From positions 1 to 64,000 of the forward strand of contig NZ_JAPFBW010000010.1 in NCBI RefSeq assembly GCF_026153205.1: DNA of 64,000 bases, written 5' to 3'. Below, in pieces: positions 1 through 8,289 of the stretch. A program made the translations under genes and the position numbers. Numbering within the stretch: position 1 is the stretch's first letter; the number at the start of each line of letters is the position of its first letter. The notes beneath the pieces are model-generated. The model made no database searches. It was given only the letters and a program-made list of their open reading frames with translations, and was not told the DNA's origin. This DNA is from Aquabacterium sp. A7-Y. Lineage in GTDB: Bacteria > Pseudomonadota > Gammaproteobacteria > Burkholderiales > Burkholderiaceae_C.

Positions 1-1541
1 ACGCGGCCGGCGCCGAAAAGGTCGGCCGCACCGTCCCAGGACGCGCCGCCGTCGAGCCGCAACTCGCTGTCGATCCGCTTGCCATGGCGCGGCGCGGCCT
101 CCCCGGCTGGGTACGCGGCCCCCCGGCTCAGCTCGGCCGGCCCGCTCACCGTGATCGACCGGGTCGCGCTCAGGCGAGCCGCGCCCCAGTGCAGGATCTG
201 CAGGCCCAGGCCGCCGTCCACGGCCACTTCGCTATAGCCCATCGCGCCGCCCGGCTTCGCCGTCAGGGGGGTGTCGAGCTTCAGCGTGCCGATCGACAGC
301 CCGCGCTGCACCTCCAGCCGCCCGCCGTCGCCCACCTCGACACGGCCACCCCCGGCCAGCAGCGCCGCAGGCCCGAAGACCGCGTGGCCCCCGTCGAGGG
401 CCACGCGGCCCTGGTTCGAGAAGGTGCCGGCCGTGAAGAGGTGGCGGCCGCTCGCGGGTGCGGCGGGGTCGCCGTCTTCGGCCGCCGGTGCCTGCAGATG
501 CACGCTGCCCTCGGCCCCGATGCGCCAGTCGCCGCTGCTTTGCAGGCCAAGCTCACGGGTGGCGAAGGAGAGCCGGCCTCCCACCACCTCGATGGTGCCG
601 CTGTTCCACAGCGAGCCCTGCTCCAGCTCGACGCTGTAGCTGCCACCGTCGAGGTGCAGCGTGCCTTCGTTGCGCCACCAGCCGCCGCCCGCCCGGCCCT
701 GCACCTCGACGCTGCCTTGCTGCACCGTGAAGAGGCCCAGGTTCAACAGCCCGGCGCTGCCGGACACGTGCTCGATGCGGGTGCCGGCAGCGCCGCTCTT
801 GAGGTAACGGCCACCGTTGACGAAACTGCCGCCGGCGTTGACCAGGCGGTGATCCGCGCTGTCCGCGTGATCGGTGAAGAGCGCGCCGGCGGCGACGTGC
901 AGCAGCCCTGCATTGTGCAGGGTCGCCGCGGTGCCGTCGCTCCAGCGCGCGACGCCACGCAGCTCCAGGCTGGCCTGCCGGCCGATGCGCTTGGCACCGG
1001 CGCCGTCGAACCGGGCTTCACCCGTCACGGTCACGCGCAGGTCCTGCGCCAGAGGCGAGGCGGCCGAAGCACCCAGGGAGCCGGCCGACCACTGCAGGCG
1101 CCCGGTCTCGAGGCTGCCGGGCCCCTGCAGCCAGGCGTCGCCGCCGCGCAGGTCCAGCCGGCCGAGGGATGAGCCCGGGCTGTTCAGGTTCAGGCTTCCG
1201 CCGTCCACGCTCAGGCCCGCGCTGCCGTTCATCGCACTGAGCCGGAAGCTGCCGCTGCGCAGCGTGGTGTCGAAGTCGCCGAGCTGGACGCGGGTCGTGT
1301 CGGCGGCCGGAATGCCGTGCGACCAGTTGTCGCCCAGGTCCCAGAAGGACCGCCCGGCGCCGGCCCCCGCGGTCCAGCGGGTTTCGGCCGGCGGTGCCGC
1401 CGTCGCAGCAGCAGCCGCCGCCACGGCGAGCAGGGCCCCGCCTGCCCGCCTCGGCGTTCGGCGGCCGGCAGCCGCAGCACGTCGCGCGAGGGCCGGCGGA
1501 AGGCGCAAGACGCAGCGCAGCGTAGCGGGGCGGTCGTTCAT
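1..1541 (-). CDS. Large secreted solenoid-like surface protein, 3' end beyond the window
   Basis: The reverse strand is open from an ATG at 1541 to the window edge, giving 513 residues with no stop. An AGGAG seven bases before the ATG supports this start. The N-terminus is Arg-rich and is followed by an Ala-rich hydrophobic stretch around residues 33-50, consistent with an export signal. Mature sequence starts near ETRWTAGAGAGRSFWDLGDN, with a following NWSHG element typical of PEP-CTERM and autotransporter passenger proteins. The rest is a long run of short Gly/Leu/Val repeats of the type GGSYSVELEQGSLWNSGTIE, as in right-handed beta-solenoids. No catalytic motif is visible. The C-terminal anchor (PEP-CTERM, autotransporter barrel or other) lies outside the window, so the export route is unknown. 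The secreted solenoid call is inference from composition and repeats. Confidence 0.7.
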   Translation of the reverse strand, partial: MNDRPATLRCVLRLPPALARRAAAAGRRTPRRAGGALLAVAAAAAATAAPPAETRWTAGAGAGRSFWDLGDNWSHGIPAADTTRVQLGDFDTTLRSGSFRLSAMNGSAGLSVDGGSLNLNSPGSSLGRLDLRGGDAWLQGPGSLETGRLQWSAGSLGASAASPLAQDLRVTVTGEARFDGAGAKRIGRQASLELRGVARWSDGTAATLHNAGLLHVAAGALFTDHADSADHRLVNAGGSFVNGGRYLKSGAAGTRIEHVSGSAGLLNLGLFTVQQGSVEVQGRAGGGWWRNEGTLHLDGGSYSVELEQGSLWNSGTIEVVGGRLSFATRELGLQSSGDWRIGAEGSVHLQAPAAEDGDPAAPASGRHLFTAGTFSNQGRVALDGGHAVFGPAALLAGGGRVEVGDGGRLEVQRGLSIGTLKLDTPLTAKPGGAMGYSEVAVDGGLGLQILHWGAARLSATRSITVSGPAELSRGAAYPAGEAAPRHGKRIDSELRLDGGASWDGAADLFGAGR

Positions 1542-1903
1542 GCAGCTACTCCTCGACCGTTGTTGCCCCACGGTGGGCTTGCTGGCAGCCCCCGCGACCC
1601 TTCTGCGTCTCACGCTGGCCGCACGCCCCCGAAGGAGGCATCGCTGCGGTGCAGGCATGTTCCGGTCGACGCCCGGACAGCGCAGGTCGCTCAGAATCGG
1701 GCAAGCTGCCCATGCCGCCACACTGCAATTGCAAGCAGCGGTACGGGATCCGGCAGGGGTCGCTGGCGCCCCGGCGCAGCTCTGGAGTGCGCTCGCCCGG
1801 GTGGCCGCGCCGCCCCGCCGCGGGGAGAACCGTAGCGAGGTGTTACGGCTGCACGCACCCCTGATGTCGGCAGGGCTTCGCGCTCTGGGCGGCCCTGCCG
1901 CTC
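1542..1903. other. Intergenic region between lipase and solenoid gene
   Basis: There is no convincing gene in these 362 bases. The region holds the lipase terminator hairpin at its right end and must hold the promoter of the solenoid gene if that gene is not co-transcribed with the lipase. I see no clear -35/-10 pair. Confidence 0.6.
1869..1899 (-). terminator. Stem-loop after the lipase gene
   Basis: GGCAGGGC and GCCCTGCC form a perfect eight-pair stem around a 15-base loop, starting five bases past the lipase stop codon. No long U-tract follows on the minus strand, so it may be Rho-assisted or partial. Confidence 0.5.
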
Positions 1904-2851
1904 TCAGAGCCCGGCGGACTTCAGCCGGTTCGCCTGCGAGCGGTAGAAGGACACGGGGTCGGCCGAGAACCAGCCGCGCAGGCCGAAGGCATGGTTGATC
2001 TGGTCGATGTGGTTCCAGTCGTAGTTGTCCCGCAACACCTGACCCCAGCGTGACGAACAGCGGCCTACCAGGCCGTCGTTGGCCTCGCCCTTGAAGAACA
2101 GCGAACCGACACCCAGCAGCGCATCGCCCGCGTCGAGCAGGTGCGTCAGCACCGAGGTACCGCCCACCGAGTAGTAGCGCACGCCGTTGGCCACGGCCGG
2201 GCCATCACCGCAGCTGGAGGTCGGTGCACCGGCCGGGAAGCGCGCGTTGAAGCTGGCCGCGCCGGCGGTGGTCAGGGACAGCATGGCCGCCTCCGAGTTC
2301 TGCGGCAGGCCGTCATTGCCCGAGAGCAGGCCGATGAGGTGGGCAAAGCCGTTGACCAGGGAGGCGACCAGCTCGCCGCTGCCGGTCGCGTCGGTGCCCC
2401 GTTTCATCGCGTCGGCCACCGGGCTGCCCTGGTGCGGGGTGCCGACCGTGGTGACCGAGGCGACCAGCTCGGGCGCGACCGCGGCGACATAACGCACCGT
2501 CTGCCCACCGTGGCTGTGGCCCATCAGGTTGAAGCGCTGGTATCCGTGCGCCGCACGCAGCCGCCGCAGCTCGGCCAGCAGCTGCTCGCCGCGCACCTCG
2601 CTGCTGTTGGCGGCCGACTGCTGGGTGATGTGCACCGTGGCGCCGCCCGAGCGCAGCGCGCCGCTGATGCCCCACCAGTAGTCGGCGATGCCCATCGAGT
2701 CCCAGCCAAACAGGCCATGGACGAGAACGATGGGGTGGCGGGTCTGCGTGTAGGTGTCGGCGGCGAGGGCCGGGGCGGGCGCGGCAGCCAGCGTGAGGTT
2801 GCAGCCGAGGCAGGCTGCAGCCGCAAAGCTGCGAACAGGGTGTCGCTTCAT
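1904..2851 (-). CDS. Secreted triacylglycerol lipase, Pseudomonas/Burkholderia family I
   Basis: The 315-residue protein hydrolyses ester bonds of acylglycerols outside the cell. A signal peptide covers about residues 1-31 (cleavage near ALAAD). Mature sequence opens with the HPIVLVHGLFG oxyanion element. The nucleophile is Ser113 in GHSHGG, and Asp259 (in NDGLVG) and His281 (in NHID) complete the expected triad. Cys214 and Cys265 match the conserved disulphide pair of family I lipases. The length fits the family. AGAGGAG seven bases before the ATG supports the start. Family I.1/I.2 enzymes normally need a membrane foldase encoded just downstream. None is present here: the next gene on this strand is the solenoid protein. 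The foldase may be elsewhere, or the enzyme may be a foldase-independent variant. Confidence 0.9.
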   Translation of the reverse strand: MKRHPVRSFAAAACLGCNLTLAAAPAPALAADTYTQTRHPIVLVHGLFGWDSMGIADYWWGISGALRSGGATVHITQQSAANSSEVRGEQLLAELRRLRAAHGYQRFNLMGHSHGGQTVRYVAAVAPELVASVTTVGTPHQGSPVADAMKRGTDATGSGELVASLVNGFAHLIGLLSGNDGLPQNSEAAMLSLTTAGAASFNARFPAGAPTSSCGDGPAVANGVRYYSVGGTSVLTHLLDAGDALLGVGSLFFKGEANDGLVGRCSSRWGQVLRDNYDWNHIDQINHAFGLRGWFSADPVSFYRSQANRLKSAGL

Positions 2852-3140
2852 CGGGGTACTCCTCTTCGTTCATCGGGGGAAACACGCAGCCCCGGCAGGC
2901 GCCAGACAGGCCGCGCAGCGGTCTCGATTGGAGGACCGCGAGCCCCTGCTCGCCTGAGGGCTTACCCAGAGCTGCGCCGCAACAAAGTGATTCAAACGTC
3001 GGCACCGGTGGGCCGCCATGGGCTGGCGTCACATCACCCCCGCGAATGAGGGGGGTCGCAAGTTCGAACGGCATTTGCCGGCACGTCAAGCGGGCTTTCG
3101 CAAGGTCTAAGGTGGAAAAACCCGGTTCTGGAAGAGCTAC

Positions 3141-3154
3141 CCGTGAAATCACGG
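3141..3154. promoter_or_regulatory. Perfect dyad, candidate operator
   Basis: CCGTGA-AA-TCACGG is a perfect 14-base palindrome upstream of the GRDP-like gene. Its symmetry and short centre fit a homodimeric regulator site. No regulator is identified. Confidence 0.35.
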
Positions 3155-3257
3155 AATAGGTTTTGCTTTGGCGTGGCGCAGACTGTGGTAGTGGGACGTT
3201 TCTACACCGGGTGCAACCCGTGGAACCCCGCCTGTTGCCACGGTCTGCCGACCGGTT

Positions 3258-3327
3258 CTGTAGTTTTTACAGGAGACAAGCGTCACGTATCGTTACTTAC
3301 ATCGACCCCCGTGGATCCGAAAGTAAC
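3258..3327. promoter_or_regulatory. Two further inverted repeats upstream of the GRDP-like gene
   Basis: CTGTA-GTTTT-TACAG lies at 3258-3272. GTTACTT (3292-3298) pairs with AAGTAAC (3321-3327) across a 22-base loop. They could be operators or RNA hairpins in the leader of the gene that starts at 3430. Confidence 0.3.
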
Positions 3328-3429
3328 AGTACGCTCGGTTGCAAATTCAGCTGTAGGCCCGGTTCCAGAGCATGACGGTGCAGGGGCTATGGCAGGCAAC
3401 AGCAGTCACCCCATTTGCTTGGAGGAAAC

Positions 3430-3975
3430 ATGGAAACAATCTCTTCGCGCTACGACCACGAACACGCCCTACGCGAGATCGACGCATTGGACCTGGAAGC
3501 GATCCGTTTTCAGCTAACGCACGACCGCGGCGATTTCCGCTGGTCCGCCGAGCGCGTGGCCTCGGCCGAGCTGGGCTACCGGCGTTACTTGAAGTTGCGG
3601 GTCCTGCACCCTGACGTCATGATCCCGCCGACCCGCGATGCCGACCAGTTTTGGCACAACCACATCCTCGACACGCGCAAGTACGCTGAGGACTGCGAGC
3701 GTGTCTTCGGCCATTTTCTGCACCACTTCCCCTACTTCGGTGTGCAAGGCGACGAAGACGCGGCCCAGCATGCTGCCGCTACGGACTTTATGCGTGAGCA
3801 GTACGAGCGTGAGTTCGGTGAGTCTGTGGACCGGTTGGGCGACTGGGAACAGATCGAGTCGGTCCAACGGTCTGAAGCACAAAAAGCCGCCTGGAAAGCC
3901 GCTAGGGACATCGTCGCTGTCGCGCGCAATGGCCAACGCGCCCGGCGTAGCACCGTGGCTGCCTTTTGCGGATAA
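3430..3975 (+). CDS. GRDP-like (DUF1399, PF07173-type) protein
   Basis: The product has 181 residues from the ATG at 3430, which follows GGAGGA directly. The core DADQFWHNHILDTRKY, with YAEDCERVFG and a following HHFPYFG element (residues about 71-104), matches the conserved block of glycine-rich-domain-protein-like (GRDP/DUF1399) proteins. These are best known from plants and fungi and are scattered in bacteria. No signal peptide or membrane segment is visible. Biochemical function is unknown for the bacterial members, and I do not assign one. The conserved His, Asp and Cys residues could form a metal or active site (inference). The gene is convergent with the hybrid kinase at 4037-6292. Codon use is less GC-biased than in most of the window, suggesting transfer. 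Confidence 0.75.
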   Translation: METISSRYDHEHALREIDALDLEAIRFQLTHDRGDFRWSAERVASAELGYRRYLKLRVLHPDVMIPPTRDADQFWHNHILDTRKYAEDCERVFGHFLHHFPYFGVQGDEDAAQHAAATDFMREQYEREFGESVDRLGDWEQIESVQRSEAQKAAWKAARDIVAVARNGQRARRSTVAAFCG

Positions 3976-3987
3976 AGACTGAAGTGG

Positions 3988-4005
3988 GGCGGGCACATGC
4001 CCGCC
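3988..4005. terminator. Shared terminator hairpin between convergent genes
   Basis: GGCGGGC-ACAT-GCCCGCC is a perfect seven-pair hairpin between the GRDP-like stop and the kinase stop. Short T-rich sequence follows on the plus strand (TCATTTCTT), so it can serve both genes. Confidence 0.6.
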
Positions 4006-4036
4006 TCATTTCTTGCAATCTTTCCTTCCGCCGTCC

Positions 4037-6292
4037 TCAGCTCGAGGACTCGTCCTTGGGACTCGCGTGCGCTTCTGCGTCATCCGGCAGGAAAGTCGGT
4101 TGAGGTTCAGCTGGAGCAAGACTTGCGAGCGTCGCGCTCAGCACTTTGAGGTTGATCGGCTTCTGGATCACAGGCAGTTCCGGGTGCTTCTCTCGTACCT
4201 GCTGCGCATCCGCTGAATCGTTCATCAGCAAGACGGAGAGCAGCTGGGGAAACAGCTTGCGCGCATGCTGAAGCACTTCCAACCCTGAGCGGTTCGGAAG
4301 ACGATAGTCGGCAATGATCACACTCCACCGCCGAGCAGGATCCTCGAGTTCGCGGACGGCAGCAGGCGCGTCCTCGGCTACCGCCACTTCCAAGCCCCAG
4401 GTCCGCAGCAATTCGGCCAAGCTCTCTGCCCCCAGAGAGTCGTTATCCACCACCAGGGCGCGACCTTCAAGCACAGGTGTGTCTTCGGGGAGCGGCTCGG
4501 GTGCTGCGTGCTCGGCCATCGGCACCGTGATGGTGAAAGTGGTGCCCTTGCCCGACTCGGACTTGAGCGCAACAGGATGGTTGAGCAGGATGCTCATCCG
4601 CTTGACAATGGCCAGCCCGAGGCCAAGTCCGAAGGACGGATTGCGCTGCGGGTTCCCCAGCTGGTGAAACTCCTCGAAGATCACCTCCTGCTTTTCGGGT
4701 GGAATGCCTTCACCTGAGTCGGCCACCAGGATGTAGACCTTGTCGCCCCGGTGGCGCACATAGACCTTTACCGAACCGCCCACTGGCGTGTACTTGATCG
4801 CGTTGCTAATCAGGTTGCGGATCATGCGGCCGAGCAACACCTTATCGCTCCTCACCGCACAACGGCAAGGCTGAATATAGAACTCCTGCTTCTTGAGTTG
4901 CGCCGCCGCCCCGAATTCGTCCCCTATCGTTTGGAGCACCTTCTGCAGGTCGAAGTCGACAAAAGTCGGCGTGATGAGGCCAGCATCGAGCTGCGAGACA
5001 TCAAGCAAGCTTGTGAGCAGGTCGACAAGATTGGCCACTGACTTGCGCAGCCGCTCGACGGTGTCGCCCTCGTTGTTTTCTTCTTTCCGCGCTGCCAGGA
5101 GAGCGATATTGAGGTGCATGGCCTGCAGCGGCTGGCGCAGGTCGTGACTGGCGGCGGCAACGAAATAAGTCTTCGCCTTGTTCGCCTGTACTGCGTCGTC
5201 CCGGGACCGACGCATCTCTTCGTTGGCCTGAGACAACTGCTCTTGCCTCAAGGCCAGGTTCTTTGCCATTTCGTCGAGCGTCGCGCCCAGTTCCCCGAAC
5301 TCGGCGTCCCGCAGCTGTCCAAGCCTTGTTCTGGCGTGGAGATCTCCGCTTCGCCATTGGCGCGCTGTTTCAGTCAGACGGGAAAGCGGTCGGTACAGAC
5401 CTGCCCGTGCGACGAGCCAGGCCAGCAACAGAGCCAACGCGACGGCACCAAAAACAGTCAGCGCTCGTCGAACCACCATCGTCTGGACGGGCCTCATGAC
5501 GGCTTCCCGCGGGAAGCTCAGTGCGATCGCAACGCCCTCGGCAACACTGTTGAGCGGCACGTATCCCACAATACGCGAAGGCTGCCGTTCAAGCGTGACA
5601 ACCTCAGCACCCGGTTTGTCCCTGCTCAGCAACGCCATGAGAGCCGAAGATACCTTGGTCCCCTTCCTAGACGTGTCAGGCAGCTGTACAAGTACGGTGC
5701 CATTTCGGTCCGTCACGATGAGACTGCTGTCCTGCGGCAACGGAGTTTCGCTAAGTCGTTGGGCGAGCGCGACCAAACTCAGGGAGGCGAAAACGACACC
5801 GTTCGGACTCCCATTCTCCGCGCGCGTCGGATAGGCGTAGTGAAAAACGGCGTGGTTGATGTTGCGTGCGACCGCAAACTCGCCGGCCGCAAATCCGTTC
5901 GTCGCCATGGCTAGCTTGAAGTACCAGCGATCGTCAGCCTTGCCTGCGTAGGTGTTGGGAACTCCCAGACAGTACAACTGGCCCTGCTCGTTGACCCCAC
6001 CCACGGTAAACGTGTTCCTGAAGTGCTCCTGCAAGGCCTTTGCGTAAGCGGTACACCCTTCCGGATCCCTGTTCTGGACGACGGGGTTCAGCGACATCGC
6101 GATCAGGAGCTCGCGAAAACCGATGCTCATTTGTTGGAGTCGGCCCGCGTAAACCTCAGCCTGCCGCTGAGCCTCCTGGAAGGCCGCCTCTTCCTGTCGC
6201 TTGAACTGCTCCACCTGCTCGACAGTCTCGACGACCATCACTGGCGCAAGCGCGGCCAGGACGAGTACAACAAGACGAGTGCGTAGCTTCAT
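4037..6292 (-). CDS. Hybrid sensor histidine kinase with periplasmic sensor and receiver domain
   Basis: The 751-residue membrane protein has a first membrane segment at about residues 6-22, a periplasmic Cache-like sensor to about 275, a second membrane segment at about 278-300 and a HAMP region to about 355. The HisKA domain has His383 in HDLRQPLQAM. The ATPase domain has N-box NLISNAIKY, G1 DSGEGIPP and G2 FGLGLGLAI. A C-terminal receiver (about 610-725) has acidic residues Asp616/Asp618, phospho-acceptor Asp662 in ADYRLPN and Lys711. The usual Thr/Ser of the receiver is Asn (LLMND). HDLRQPL kinases of this type often signal to an unlinked regulator. No separate regulator gene adjoins. The ATG has no clear ribosome site but overlaps the TGA of a possible 21-codon leader frame. 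Confidence 0.88.
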   Translation of the reverse strand: MKLRTRLVVLVLAALAPVMVVETVEQVEQFKRQEEAAFQEAQRQAEVYAGRLQQMSIGFRELLIAMSLNPVVQNRDPEGCTAYAKALQEHFRNTFTVGGVNEQGQLYCLGVPNTYAGKADDRWYFKLAMATNGFAAGEFAVARNINHAVFHYAYPTRAENGSPNGVVFASLSLVALAQRLSETPLPQDSSLIVTDRNGTVLVQLPDTSRKGTKVSSALMALLSRDKPGAEVVTLERQPSRIVGYVPLNSVAEGVAIALSFPREAVMRPVQTMVVRRALTVFGAVALALLLAWLVARAGLYRPLSRLTETARQWRSGDLHARTRLGQLRDAEFGELGATLDEMAKNLALRQEQLSQANEEMRRSRDDAVQANKAKTYFVAAASHDLRQPLQAMHLNIALLAARKEENNEGDTVERLRKSVANLVDLLTSLLDVSQLDAGLITPTFVDFDLQKVLQTIGDEFGAAAQLKKQEFYIQPCRCAVRSDKVLLGRMIRNLISNAIKYTPVGGSVKVYVRHRGDKVYILVADSGEGIPPEKQEVIFEEFHQLGNPQRNPSFGLGLGLAIVKRMSILLNHPVALKSESGKGTTFTITVPMAEHAAPEPLPEDTPVLEGRALVVDNDSLGAESLAELLRTWGLEVAVAEDAPAAVRELEDPARRWSVIIADYRLPNRSGLEVLQHARKLFPQLLSVLLMNDSADAQQVREKHPELPVIQKPINLKVLSATLASLAPAEPQPTFLPDDAEAHASPKDESSS

Positions 6293-6354
6293 TGCTGATA
6301 GAGGTTGGTGAGCTCGTCGCTGGGTCGCCGGGCTTGTAGTTGTTCAAACGACAT
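6289..6354 (-). CDS. Possible 21-residue leader frame overlapping the kinase start
   Basis: An ATG at 6354 opens a short frame, MSFEQLQARRPSDELTNLYQ plus one Gln, whose TGA overlaps the kinase ATG as ATGA. This could explain how the kinase is translated without a clear ribosome site. The leader has no good ribosome site of its own, so the call is weak. Confidence 0.22.
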   Translation of the reverse strand: MSFEQLQARRPSDELTNLYQQ

Positions 6355-6503
6355 GGCAACGGCCCGCCATGCAAAAGGGCCGGTCACAGCCATCCCCGCC
6401 CGCACGCAACACTCTAGCTTGCAAAACGGGTTACGGACATTCCACAAGAGCGTTCGTGAACGAAGCAAGGGGGCGGCGAAGTACAAACGGCGTGGACAGC
6501 GGT

Positions 6504-6531
6504 TTGACAGGACAGACTGGTAGGGTACGAA
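6504..6531 (+). promoter_or_regulatory. Candidate sigma-70 promoter for the AbrB-family gene
   Basis: A consensus TTGACA at 6504-6509 is followed after 16 bases by TACGAA (6526-6531), about 55 bases before the transporter start. The -35 is perfect and the -10 is weak. Confidence 0.35.
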
Positions 6532-6586
6532 GCGACGCCATGCGGCGGCGGCAGCCGCGCCACGCCGACGGTGCGCCCGAACCGAG

Positions 6587-7699
6587 TTGCTCACGCAGGA
6601 CCTCACCATCGCTGTGCCCCTCCTCCCCTCCCAGACCGGACCGCTCGCCTTGCGCGTCGGCCTCACCTTGTCGCTCGCTGCCTTGCTGGCGCTCGCGTGC
6701 GAATCCCTTGGTACGCCGCTGCCCTGGATGATAGGGCCTCTGGTGGGCACTGCGGTGGCTTGCATGCTCGGCCTGCCATTGGCGAGCGCTGGACCGCTGC
6801 GCAACGCCGGGCAATGGGCCATCGGCGCCGCACTGGGCCTGTACTTCACGCCGCAGGTGGTCGGCATCGTGGCGAGCCATGCCGGCGCCATCGTCGCGGG
6901 TATCGTCTGGGCGCTCGCCATCGGCATGGCCTTCGGCGTGTTTCTGCGCTACAGCAACCCGCACATCGCGGGGCTCGACCGCGCCACCACCTTTTTTTCG
7001 AGCGCGATCGGCGGGGCATCCGAGATGGCGGTGCTGGCCGACCGCCACGGCGGCCGGGTCGACCTGGTCGCGTCGGCCCACAGCGTGCGCATCATGATCG
7101 TGGTCCTCACGATCCCCTTCGGCTTTCAGTTCGCCGGCGTGCACGGGCTCGATCCCTTCATCCCCGGCCCGGCTCGTGTCAGCCCGACGGGGCTGCTGGG
7201 CCTGATCGCAGTGACCGGCGCGGTCTCGCTTCTGCTGCAGAAGCTGAACAAGCCCAACCCCTGGGTGCTCGGCTCGCTGGCCGCCGCCGCGACGCTGACG
7301 GCCAGCGGCGTCGAGCTCTCGGCGTTGCCGCGGTGGATGACGAACCTGGGCCAGCTCTTCATCGGCGTGGCGCTGGGCACCCGCTTCACGCCCGCCTTCG
7401 TGCACACCGCGCCACGCTGGCTGTTCACGGTGGCGGCCGGCACGCTGGCCACGATCGTCGCGAGCGCTGGCTTCGCCTGGTGCCTGGCGCGTTGGGCCGG
7501 ACTTCATCCGGCCACCGTGCTGCTGGGCACTTCGCCGGGCGGCATTGCCGAGATGTGCATCACGGCCAAGGTGCTGCAGCTCGGCGTGCCCATCGTGACC
7601 GCCTTCCACGTGACGCGCATGACCGCCGTGGTGCTGCTGGCGGGGCCGCTGTTCCGCTGGAGCGAAGGCCGCCGCGCCGCTGTTCGCCCAGGCCGCTGA
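6587..7699 (+). CDS. AbrB-family membrane transporter
   Basis: The 370-residue protein is almost entirely hydrophobic, with about ten membrane segments. It has the two-fold repeat of the AbrB (PF05145, formerly ammonia monooxygenase-like) family. Each half carries a Gly-rich re-entrant-like motif: SSAIGGASEMAVLAD in the first and GTSPGGIAEMCITAK in the second. This is the hallmark of the family. E. coli AbrB has been linked to regulation of aidB, but transport substrates are unknown. The TTG at 6587 is the first plausible start; a GTG at 6614 is an alternative. It converges on the MOSC gene with only three bases between stops. Confidence 0.82.
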   Translation: MLTQDLTIAVPLLPSQTGPLALRVGLTLSLAALLALACESLGTPLPWMIGPLVGTAVACMLGLPLASAGPLRNAGQWAIGAALGLYFTPQVVGIVASHAGAIVAGIVWALAIGMAFGVFLRYSNPHIAGLDRATTFFSSAIGGASEMAVLADRHGGRVDLVASAHSVRIMIVVLTIPFGFQFAGVHGLDPFIPGPARVSPTGLLGLIAVTGAVSLLLQKLNKPNPWVLGSLAAAATLTASGVELSALPRWMTNLGQLFIGVALGTRFTPAFVHTAPRWLFTVAAGTLATIVASAGFAWCLARWAGLHPATVLLGTSPGGIAEMCITAKVLQLGVPIVTAFHVTRMTAVVLLAGPLFRWSEGRRAAVRPGR

Positions 7700-7702
7700 G
7701 CT

Positions 7703-8278
7703 TCAGCGCCCCCGGCGCATGCGGGCCGAGAACAGCTCGGCGATCGAGACCTCCCGAGGCCCGGGTACCAGATCGAAGCTCTCGCCGGCGCGGATCTGCC
7801 CCGGCTCGCGCACCGCGAGGTAGAAGCCGCAGTAGCCCGACTGAGCCATCATCTTGCTGGCCTGCCGGAAGCCCATCGCCGCCTCGAACTTGAAGCAGGG
7901 AAAACGCGGCGCGCTGACCGCCAGCGTGCAACCTGGGAAACGCAACAGGTCGCCGACCCAGGCGCCTGCTTCGAGCAGTCCGCTGATCGTCAGGTTTTCG
8001 CCCAGGCTGCCGGGCGGCAGTTCCTGGTTCCAGGCGCCCTGCCCTGCCTGCGCCTTCACGGTGGACCAGAAGCGGTAGTGCTCCTGCGGGTAGGCATAGA
8101 CCGCCTTCTCCAGGCCGCCGTGCACGCTGAGGTCGGCCTGCTCGTCACCCTCCAGGCCTAGCATGCGCACCGCGACGCTGCCCGGTGCCGGCTGCTTGGC
8201 ATAACCGGTCAGCACCTCACGGCCCTGGATCTGCACGGGCCTCACCACACCGACATTGACTGACAGAAGCTGTCCCAT
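7703..8278 (-). CDS. MOSC domain protein, YiiM-like
   Basis: The 191-residue cytosolic protein carries a MOSC (molybdenum cofactor sulfurase C-terminal) domain. Visible family elements are VHGGLEKAVYAYPQEHY, the PGSLGENLTISGL block and the conserved cysteine in PRFPCFKFE (about residue 130), where YiiM-like proteins bind Moco-derived ligands. Such proteins reduce N-hydroxylated substrates or handle sulfur/molybdopterin. AAGGAG six bases before the ATG at 8278 supports the start. The gene begins 11 bases after the stop of the TupA-like binding protein, so the two are probably one transcript. That link suits molybdate or tungstate metabolism. Confidence 0.85.
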   Translation of the reverse strand: MGQLLSVNVGVVRPVQIQGREVLTGYAKQPAPGSVAVRMLGLEGDEQADLSVHGGLEKAVYAYPQEHYRFWSTVKAQAGQGAWNQELPPGSLGENLTISGLLEAGAWVGDLLRFPGCTLAVSAPRFPCFKFEAAMGFRQASKMMAQSGYCGFYLAVREPGQIRAGESFDLVPGPREVSIAELFSARMRRGR

Positions 8279-8289
8279 GGGCTGCTCCT

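Larger units (their letters stand above)
2852..3429. other. Intergenic region with several dyads
   Basis: These 578 bases separate the divergent lipase and GRDP-like genes. The right half has visibly lower GC than the flanks and carries the dyads listed separately. A reading frame at 3143-3517 runs through it but lacks a ribosome site and overlaps the GRDP-like gene, so I do not call it. Confidence 0.6.

Noticed and set aside
84-1172. Long plus-strand frame of 362 codons
   Set aside because: It is antisense to the signal-bearing solenoid gene, has Arg/His/Gln-rich shadow composition and no ribosome site.
3143-3517. Plus-strand frame with a Cys-rich segment (TGCNPWNPACCHG), considered as a RiPP-type precursor
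   Set aside because: No ribosome site, it overlaps the GRDP-like gene out of frame, and no maturation enzyme is adjacent.
6289-6927. Minus-strand frame of 212 codons upstream of the kinase
   Set aside because: It runs antisense through the start of the AbrB-family gene and looks like a shadow; only its last 21 codons are kept as a weak leader candidate.
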